In this document: positions 5,757 to 11,180 of the stretch, piece by piece
Layout: every line of letters starts with the position of its first letter
Numbering within the stretch: position 1 is the stretch's first letter
Source of the DNA: Bacteroidota bacterium
GTDB taxonomy: Bacteria; Bacteroidota; Ignavibacteria; SZUA-365
Length of the DNA stretch: 11,180 bases
Reading direction: 5' to 3'
Assembly: GCA_018224415.1 (NCBI GenBank)
Contig: JAGTUZ010000100.1
Coordinates: 1 to 11,180 of the forward strand
Program-made: the position numbers and the translations under genes
Notes under the pieces: generated by a model
The model's database searches: none
Told to the model about the DNA's origin: nothing
What the model saw: the letters and a program-made list of their open reading frames with translations, nothing else

Positions 5757-7591
5757 CAATCCTCCACCGGAGCGTTTGCCGGGGGTGTTTCCACCACCAC
5801 GGGTTCTGTTTCCGTCGAGCCACCGCGTGGTTGTTCAGGTACCCAGGTTCCGAAGAGATAGCGTCGGATCATCGCACCCGCAATGGGTGCCGCGATCGTT
5901 CCACCGAAACCTCCGTTCTCGACGATCACGGAAACAACGATGCGGGGATCCTCGAAGGGCGCATAGCCAACGAACCAGGCGTGATCGGGATTCGGCGGGT
6001 TCTCGGCCGTCCCGGTTTTGCCGGCCACCCTGGTTCCGCCGACGCGTGCGGCATAGCCCGTTCCGGAACCATTGACAACGCGGTACATCCCTCGCTGGAT
6101 GACGGAAATCACCGAGGGGGAGAGCGGAAGGCGCTCGGGACGGTTGCCGACGGGACGTTTTTCGCCGGTGGCACGGTCCTTGACTTCGCGAACAGCGTGC
6201 GGCCGGTAATACGTACCGCCGTTGGCCAGTGCCGCGGTGAAGGCAGCCATCTGCAACGGTGTGGTATTGATCTCACCCTGCCCGATACCGAGATTCACCA
6301 AATAGCCTATGTTCCACCGCGAACCGTACCGTTTGTCGTAGTAGGCCTCCGAGGGGAGGATTCCGGGGTTCTCGCTGCCGATATCGATACCCGTCGGACT
6401 GCCGATGTGGAACAGCCGGCCCCATTTCTGAAGATTCGCGAAACCGAGTTTGAAGATCAGCTTGTAGAAAAATACGTTGCACGAATGCTCGAGCGCGGCG
6501 ACCACCGAAATATCACCGTGTGCGCCGTGACAGCCGAACTCCTGTCCGGCAAGAAGGTAGGATCCGGGACAGCTTATTCGCGTGTTTTCATCGATGATAT
6601 CTTCCTGCAGTGCGGCGGCGGCGACAAGCATCTTGAACGTCGAGCCGGGAGGGTAGGCAGCCATCGAGCAGCGGTTGAAGAGAGGGGATGCCGGGTCGTC
6701 ACGAAGCGTATTCCACACGTCGACGGGAATGCGTCCGCTGAAATCGGTCAGATTATAATCCGGGGAACTGACAAAGGCCAGCACTTCGCCGTTTCGTGGG
6801 TCGAGTGCGACAATGGCGCCGCGACGTCCGCGCATCAGTCGTTCTCCATACAACTGCAGGTCCATGTCCAGTGAAAGGATGAGATCGCTTCCTTCTTCTG
6901 CGGAGACGTCCGATCGTCCGTGCTCGAAACTCTCAATCACCTTTCCGCGCGCGTCCACCGCGAAATATCCATACCCTTTCTTCCCGCGTAACACTTCTTC
7001 GTAGTAGGCCTCGATGCCATTGAATCCGACAAGATCACCCGGCTGATAATAATCGCCGAGCGTCTTGAGTAGATTGGGTGAAATCTCTTTTGTGTACCCG
7101 AGCAAATGGGCCATGTGGGCAGTGCTCTTGTAATCGCGCCGGGACTCGATGGTGTAATTGACACCGGGCAGCAGTGTCCGGTATTCCTCCAGCATCGAAA
7201 GCTGGGAAAAAGTGATATCGCGGGCGATTTTCACCGGGCGGAAGGAGCTGATTCCCTCACGGCTCAAGCGGTACCGCACGACATTCGTATCAATGTCGAA
7301 GATACGCTTGAGGAGGGGAAGACTGTGCCAGTCGAATTCGAAGGGCGTCACCGTCAGCGTGTAACTCGGGTTGTTGCCGACCACCAGATTGCCGTCGCGG
7401 TCATAGATCAGGCCGCGAAGTGGGTCTTTCGAAATCTGTCGGATGGAGTTGGACTCTGCCTGCGAGCGGAAGCTGTTGTACTGCACGAACTGCAGTTCGT
7501 AGAGTCGGACGATGAGCACCACCAGCAGTCCGATGAAGACCGCTCCGAGAATGTATGCACGCTTTCTGCTTGCGAACGATGCATTTTGCAT
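5756..7591 (-). CDS. mrdA: Penicillin-binding protein 2 (class B PBP, D,D-transpeptidase)
   Basis: PBP2 cross-links new glycan strands made by RodA on the periplasmic side of the inner membrane and is a beta-lactam target. The 611 residues show a short cytoplasmic start, one membrane anchor (about 12-29), a dimerisation/pedestal region with RGLIYDRDGNLVVGN (59-73), and the transpeptidase domain. The catalytic motifs are intact: SxxK at Ser317-Thr-Phe-Lys320, SxN at Ser370-Cys-Asn372, and KTG at 525-527. NLGIGQGEINTTPLQMA (433-449) is a typical PBP2 segment. Cysteines at 341, 354 and 371 surround the active-site region, as in many PBP2 proteins outside Enterobacteria. A proline- and glutamate-rich tail of about 25 residues ends the protein. 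The ATG lies 9 bp after the mreD stop with only a weak AGG upstream, so initiation may depend on coupling. Its stop shares a base with the rodA ATG. Confidence 0.97.
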   Translation of the reverse strand: MQNASFASRKRAYILGAVFIGLLVVLIVRLYELQFVQYNSFRSQAESNSIRQISKDPLRGLIYDRDGNLVVGNNPSYTLTVTPFEFDWHSLPLLKRIFDIDTNVVRYRLSREGISSFRPVKIARDITFSQLSMLEEYRTLLPGVNYTIESRRDYKSTAHMAHLLGYTKEISPNLLKTLGDYYQPGDLVGFNGIEAYYEEVLRGKKGYGYFAVDARGKVIESFEHGRSDVSAEEGSDLILSLDMDLQLYGERLMRGRRGAIVALDPRNGEVLAFVSSPDYNLTDFSGRIPVDVWNTLRDDPASPLFNRCSMAAYPPGSTFKMLVAAAALQEDIIDENTRISCPGSYLLAGQEFGCHGAHGDISVVAALEHSCNVFFYKLIFKLGFANLQKWGRLFHIGSPTGIDIGSENPGILPSEAYYDKRYGSRWNIGYLVNLGIGQGEINTTPLQMAAFTAALANGGTYYRPHAVREVKDRATGEKRPVGNRPERLPLSPSVISVIQRGMYRVVNGSGTGYAARVGGTRVAGKTGTAENPPNPDHAWFVGYAPFEDPRIVVSVIVENGGFGGTIAAPIAGAMIRRYLFGTWVPEQPRGGSTETEPVVVETPPANAPVED

Positions 7592-7600
7592 GACACAGGC

Positions 7601-8107
7601 CTACACTTTCAGTCGGGCACGGCGCCGCGCGATGATCAGTACAGGGATGACGGACAGGACGGTCGTGTACAGCGAAGCGCCGAGCACATAACGTAGAAAG
7701 AGGGGAAGAAAGTGGATATCGAGAGTCTGGAAGTACGAAAACACATAGATCGTATGAAACAACAGCGATGCAGGCAGCATGATCGCCACTGCCTGGGGAC
7801 TGCGAACCAGCATCGACGCCTTTTCCTCGTCATGGAAGAAACCTGCTGCAAAAGCAGTCACAACGAGTCCAAGCGCGGTGATACCCACAAGCCCGGAAGA
7901 ATAGGCATCGACGAGAATCCCTGCGGGGAAGGAGGCGATCATCGCTGTCATCTGTCCCTCACGCAGGCTGACGAACACCGTGCCGATGAGCAGGAGGGAA
8001 GGGATGGCCCCGGAGATGGCGATCAGCGGCACGATGGTGCTCTGGAGCATCGCCAGGAAAAGCAGCAGGCCGAGGGCCGCCAGCATCCGACGCACATTCG
8101 GGGTCAT
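7601..8107 (-). CDS. mreD: Rod shape-determining membrane protein MreD
   Basis: MreD is an integral inner-membrane component of the elongation complex, working with MreC and MreB. The protein is 168 residues, normal for the family, with about five hydrophobic segments. Family-like stretches are LLLFLAMLQSTIVPLIAISG near the N-terminus, FPAGILVDAYSSGLVGITAL (about 60-79), and a basic C-terminus (ARRRARLKV). MreD is poorly conserved, so the call rests on the membrane topology, the QST and GILVD(x)YS-type motifs and the fixed place between mreC and mrdA. The ATG overlaps the mreC stop by four bases (ATGA) and has GAGG 7 nt upstream, inside mreC. This indicates tight translational coupling. Confidence 0.93.
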   Translation of the reverse strand: MTPNVRRMLAALGLLLFLAMLQSTIVPLIAISGAIPSLLLIGTVFVSLREGQMTAMIASFPAGILVDAYSSGLVGITALGLVVTAFAAGFFHDEEKASMLVRSPQAVAIMLPASLLFHTIYVFSYFQTLDIHFLPLFLRYVLGASLYTTVLSVIPVLIIARRRARLKV

Positions 8108-8949
8108 GGTGCGACCTCATCCTTCGGGTATACTCGATCTTCGAGTCGCGCACGTATCGGATTCCTACGGTAACGGACAACGAAGACGCGCTCGAGGGAG
8201 GCGAAATCCACACGTGGTTCCACGTCGATACGACTGAAATGTCCGCCTTCACCTGGACCGATACTGCGAATGACACCGATCATGATTTCCGGAGGAAAGA
8301 TGTTGCTGTATTCAGAGGTGACCACCGTGTCTCCCGGGATCACATCCGCGGTCTTCCCGACATTTTTGAGCAGCAGCTGCTCGCCTTCGAGCCAGGCGAT
8401 GATGCCATCAATGCGCGAGCGCTTGACCTTCGCCGTCGCACGGAAATCACGATGCAACGCAAGCATGGCGATGCTGTACTTGCCGGTGGTAGCGATGATC
8501 CTTCCGACCAGTCCCTGTTCGCTGATGACAGGCATGTTGACCGTTACGCTGTCTTCCTCGCCGGCGTCGAGCGTAATGAGGTTCTGTCCGACGGAGAGAT
8601 TTTTTCCGACGATCTCTGACGGCACCAATGGCCAGTTGCTGCGGTCGCGGAAACCGATTTTCCGGCGCAGCTCCATGTTTTCCTGCCGGAGTCGGCGAAG
8701 CTGCATGACTTCTTCCATCAATGCGACGTTCACGTCGCGCAGCGCCTCCGCGTCCTGATCGGAAGAGAACAGGGAGGCTATCCAGTTCGAGGACGACTGC
8801 AGCGATGCGAGCGAAACGAGGGAAAAGGAGCGGAGGACCTGAACGGGGGCGCTGTCACTGCTGGCGATCAGCATGATCGACAGCCCGGCCAGCAGGGTCA
8901 GGATGATATATTCACGGAAAGCGCGTATGAATGCGAGAAGAGTCTGCAC
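8104..8949 (-). CDS. mreC: Rod shape-determining protein MreC
   Basis: MreC is a bitopic periplasmic scaffold that links the MreB filament to PBP2 and promotes its activation. The 281 residues comprise a short cytoplasmic end, one membrane helix (about 13-29), a coiled coil rich in Leu, Glu and Arg (about 66-98, with EALRDVNVALMEEVMQLRRL and QENMELRRKIGF), and a two-lobed beta domain. The beta domain carries ITLDAGEEDSV, VISEQGLVGRII (141-152), and the late GDTVVTSEYSNIFPPEIMIGVI (206-227), the last being the usual MreC signature. The start codon is GTG; no ATG is available upstream in frame before the mreB stop, and no good Shine-Dalgarno is seen in the 25-bp gap. Weak initiation signals, or dependence on upstream translation, are therefore likely. 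Its stop overlaps the mreD start. Confidence 0.95.
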   Translation of the reverse strand: MQTLLAFIRAFREYIILTLLAGLSIMLIASSDSAPVQVLRSFSLVSLASLQSSSNWIASLFSSDQDAEALRDVNVALMEEVMQLRRLRQENMELRRKIGFRDRSNWPLVPSEIVGKNLSVGQNLITLDAGEEDSVTVNMPVISEQGLVGRIIATTGKYSIAMLALHRDFRATAKVKRSRIDGIIAWLEGEQLLLKNVGKTADVIPGDTVVTSEYSNIFPPEIMIGVIRSIGPGEGGHFSRIDVEPRVDFASLERVFVVRYRRNPIRARLEDRVYPKDEVAP

Positions 8950-8974
8950 GTTGCAATGCCGGTGTGTTCCGGAA

Positions 8975-10000
8975 TCAGTACTTCTTGCCTTTCAGGATGA
9001 CCTTGCTGTAATGATGGAGGTTTTCCATGATGGCACCAGTGCCCCGTACTACGGCGGTGAGCGGATCCTCCGCAACATGCACCGGGAGGTTTGTCTCCTT
9101 CCGGATACGCGCGTCGAGTCCCTTCAGAAGCGCGCCTCCGCCCGTGAGCATGATGCCGCGGTCGAGAATGTCGGCAGCGAGTTCGGGCGGAGTACGCTCG
9201 AGCGTGGACTTCACCGCCTCGACGATCGCACTGATCGGTTCCTCGAGCGCTTCGCGGATTTCGACGCTCGACGCCTCCACCGTCGTGGGAAGGCCGCCGA
9301 CCATGTCGCGACCCTTCACACGCACGACCAGTTCCTGTTTGAGGGGAACAGCGCTTCCGACTTCGCATTTGATGATTTCCGCCGTGCGTTCGCCGATAAG
9401 CAGGTTGTGGCTTTTCTTGAAGTGCTGCATGATGGCGCTGTTCAGTTCATCGCCTGCAATTCGGATGGATTCCTCCTGCACGATGCCCGAGAGTGCGATG
9501 ACAGCGATCTCCGTCGTACCCCCGCCGATATCGATGATCATGTCTCCCACCGGCGCGTCGACCGTGAGTCCGATGCCGATCGCCGCCGCCATGGGTTCGG
9601 CAACGAGGTAGACTTCCTTGGCACCTGCGTGCTCGCCGCTGTCGCGCACGGCGCGCTTTTCCACTTCCGTAATTCCGCTCGGGACGGAAATGACAATCCG
9701 GCGACTGGGAATCCAGCTGTTCATGATTTTCTTGATGAAAGCACGCAGCATGCCTTCCGCGATTTCGAAGTCGGCGATCACGCCGTCGCGCATGGGACGG
9801 ACCACCTGCAGATCGCGGTGGGTTTTCCCCTGCATCTCGCGGGCGTCATTGCCGATCGCAATAATTTTTTTTGTGTTCTTGTCGAATGCGACGATGGACG
9901 GCTCGCTGAGTACCACACCTTTACCACGCACCCAGATGAGCGTATTGGCGGTGCCAAGGTCAATGGCGAGGTCGTTGCTGAAAATGCTGAATATGCCCAT
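8975..10000 (-). CDS. mreB: Rod shape-determining actin homologue MreB
   Basis: MreB polymerises with ATP into membrane-associated filaments that direct the elongation machinery. The 341 residues match the family length. The actin-fold signatures are present: phosphate-1 LAIDLGTANTLIW (11-23), VRPMRDGVIADFE (67-79), phosphate-2 IDIGGGTTEIAVIAL (156-170), and the adenosine-binding LTGGGALLKGL (285-295). The N-terminus MGIFSIFSNDLAI is typical of species whose MreB has a short hydrophobic membrane-contact segment. The ATG is the natural start, but the bases just upstream (AAAAACCTGT) hold no Shine-Dalgarno; such starts are common in Bacteroidota. It is separated from purH by 87 bp and from mreC by 25 bp. 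Confidence 0.98.
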   Translation of the reverse strand: MGIFSIFSNDLAIDLGTANTLIWVRGKGVVLSEPSIVAFDKNTKKIIAIGNDAREMQGKTHRDLQVVRPMRDGVIADFEIAEGMLRAFIKKIMNSWIPSRRIVISVPSGITEVEKRAVRDSGEHAGAKEVYLVAEPMAAAIGIGLTVDAPVGDMIIDIGGGTTEIAVIALSGIVQEESIRIAGDELNSAIMQHFKKSHNLLIGERTAEIIKCEVGSAVPLKQELVVRVKGRDMVGGLPTTVEASSVEIREALEEPISAIVEAVKSTLERTPPELAADILDRGIMLTGGGALLKGLDARIRKETNLPVHVAEDPLTAVVRGTGAIMENLHHYSKVILKGKKY

Positions 10001-10047
10001 ACAGGTTTTTGCTTCGATTCAGGTTGTGTCTCGGTGCGTGAATTCAT

Positions 10048-10062
10048 GCTCGCCTTGCGAGC
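10048..10062 (-). repeat. GC-rich hairpin between purH and mreB
   Basis: The sequence is a perfect inverted repeat: GCTCGC, a 3-nt loop, GCGAGC. On the minus strand it is about 25 nt past the purH stop and about 48 nt before the mreB ATG. No T-run follows, so a canonical rho-independent terminator is unlikely. It may partly end the purH transcript, mark a processing site, or stabilise the mreB message. I saw no clear -33/-7 promoter in the rest of the gap. Confidence 0.4.
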
Positions 10063-10087
10063 GGATCATCGGCTGCCGTCAGCGGTC

Positions 10088-11180
10088 TCAGTGCCGGAAA
10101 TGACGTCTGCCGGTGAGGATCATGGCAATCTCATGTTCGTCGGCGGCGGCGATGACTTCGTCGTCGCGAACCGAACCGCCGGGTTGGATGACGGCGGTGG
10201 CGCCAGCCTTCACGGCTTCGAGCAGTCCGTCCGCAAATGGGAAGAAGGCATCCGAGGCGACCACGGCGCCGTCGAGGGAGATTCTGGCGTTGGCGGCTTT
10301 CGAGACGGCTATCGCGCTGGAATCGACGCGGGACATCTGTCCGGCGCCCACACCAAGCGTGCGAAACGCGTCGGTATAGACTATCGCGTTCGACTTCACA
10401 TGTTTGACAACCTTCCAGGCGAATGCGAGGGCGGCTTGCTCGTCCGCAGTCGGAGTCCTGCGAGTCACGCAACGCCAGGAGGCATCGTCATCGCGTCCCG
10501 TATCGGCCATCTGACAAAGATAACCATTTCTCACGGATTTCACCTGCAGGGTATTGCTTGCTGCATCCGCAGGCCGCATACGCACCAGGCGCCGGTCGCG
10601 CTTGCGCCGAAGGATATCCAATGCATCGTCGGCGAAGGCCGGTGCGATGATCACTTCGGAAAACATCTCGTTGAGTGTTTCGGCGAGTTGAATGTTGACC
10701 TCGCGATTGAAAACGATGATGCCGCCGAAGGCGGAGGTGGGGTCGGTGCGCAGTGCATCTTGATAGGCCGCGAGTACCGTCTGCCCCACGGCGCAGCCGC
10801 AGGGATTGGTGTGTTTGATGATGGCCGCCGCGGGCTCGTCGAATTCTTCGATGAGTGTGGCAGCGGCATCCATGTCGATGATATTATTGTACGAAAGCTC
10901 CTTGCCGTGCAGTTTCTCGAAGGCATCGAGGAATCCGCCATACAGCGCGGCGGGCTGATGCGGGTTCTCACCGTAACGCAGCACCTGACTCCTCGGCATC
11001 GAGACGAGCAGGCGCTCGGGGAGGGACAAGGCTTCTGCTCCCGTCGTCGTGTTGCTCTCCGAAGCCATCCAGGTAGCGATGGCATGATCGTAGCCCGCCG
11101 TAAGCGCAAACACTTTTGCGGCGAGACGCTGCCTGAGTTCGAGTGTCGTCTGTCCGGATTCGCGCACTGCCGCCGCAACG
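10088..11180 (-). CDS. purH: Bifunctional AICAR transformylase/IMP cyclohydrolase PurH, C-terminal part; 5' end outside window
   Basis: PurH catalyses the last two steps of de novo purine synthesis in the cytoplasm: formylation of AICAR with 10-formyl-THF, then ring closure to IMP. The frame stays open to the window edge; the GTG at 11165-11167 is an internal Val codon preceded by Val-Ala-Ala-Ala. The visible 363 residues cover the end of the cyclohydrolase domain (VFALTAGYDHAIATWM) and the whole transformylase domain. That domain has RYGENPHQPAALYG, YNNIIDMDAAATLIEEF, IIKHTNPCGCAVG (with the catalytic Lys-His pair), DPTSAFGGIIVFNREV, VKSNAIVYTD, GVGAGQMSRVDS, and SDAFFPFADGL followed by AVIQPGGSVRDDEVI. 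The last residues, RRHFRH, are a normal family ending. The full protein is probably a little over 500 residues. Its place directly upstream of mreB recurs in Bacteroidota and Chlorobiota. Confidence 0.97.
   Translation of the reverse strand, partial: VAAAVRESGQTTLELRQRLAAKVFALTAGYDHAIATWMASESNTTTGAEALSLPERLLVSMPRSQVLRYGENPHQPAALYGGFLDAFEKLHGKELSYNNIIDMDAAATLIEEFDEPAAAIIKHTNPCGCAVGQTVLAAYQDALRTDPTSAFGGIIVFNREVNIQLAETLNEMFSEVIIAPAFADDALDILRRKRDRRLVRMRPADAASNTLQVKSVRNGYLCQMADTGRDDDASWRCVTRRTPTADEQAALAFAWKVVKHVKSNAIVYTDAFRTLGVGAGQMSRVDSSAIAVSKAANARISLDGAVVASDAFFPFADGLLEAVKAGATAVIQPGGSVRDDEVIAAADEHEIAMILTGRRHFRH

Noticed and set aside
5754..5759. TTG at 5757-5759 as the rodA start
   Set aside because: It would leave only 1 nt between GGAGG and the start codon; the adjacent ATG at 5754-5756 is the better candidate.
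5026..5823. A 265-codon minus-strand frame overlapping rodA and the end of mrdA
   Set aside because: It is a frame-shifted reading of rodA; the rodA frame has all SEDS motifs and membrane segments, this one is Arg- and His-rich and soluble-like.
5699..6874. A 391-codon open frame on the plus strand opposite mrdA
   Set aside because: It mirrors PBP2 with its catalytic motifs intact on the minus strand; the translation is Arg/Gly/Val-rich without recognisable domains.
1..11180. A hidden defence system, mobile element, CRISPR array or RNA gene
   Set aside because: Every long frame with protein-like features belongs to a known housekeeping or envelope family. I saw no regularly spaced repeats, terminal inverted repeats, transposase motifs or tRNA/rRNA-like sequence.

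Overview
The window looks like chromosomal housekeeping DNA from a moderately GC-rich Gram-negative bacterium, most likely of the Bacteroidota/Chlorobiota (FCB) assemblage. Three things point there: the gene order purH-mreB-mreC-mreD-mrdA-rodA, a promoter of the Bacteroidota -33/-7 type (TTG, 20 nt, TACCTTTG) at 4444-4475, and several genes with weak or no Shine-Dalgarno sequence. An ADP-heptose-type LPS glycosyltransferase and lipoproteins fit a diderm envelope. The exact phylum is inferred.

Layout. All genes but one are on the minus strand, so they read from right to left. The window opens on its right edge inside purH (last steps of IMP synthesis, 10088 to the edge). After an 87-bp gap comes the cell-elongation block: mreB (8975-10000), mreC (8104-8949), mreD (7601-8107), mrdA/PBP2 (5756-7591) and rodA (4524-5756). 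The last four are overlapping or nearly so. The block encodes the core of the Rod complex: a cytoplasmic actin-like filament, a periplasmic scaffold, a membrane partner, a transpeptidase and a SEDS glycosyltransferase.

A 239-bp intergenic region (4285-4523) carries the recognisable promoter and a leader of about 150 nt. It precedes a second tightly packed unit: a 3-hydroxyacyl-CoA dehydrogenase (3334-4284), acetate kinase ackA (2066-3322), a GT9 heptosyltransferase-like enzyme (975-2033) and a small Ig-like lipoprotein (613-978). The first two suggest acyl-CoA and acetate metabolism, the last two the envelope; their co-transcription is inferred from spacing and coupling. On the left edge, and converging on this unit, is the 3' part of a plus-strand M16-family peptidase gene (1-584).

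I found no mobile element, CRISPR array, tRNA, rRNA or defence system, and no convincing undescribed system. No stretch longer than 300 bases lacks a gene. The points worth a second look are the promoter and leader, the mixed metabolic/envelope operon, the coupled small lipoprotein, and a few residue-level departures from family consensus.
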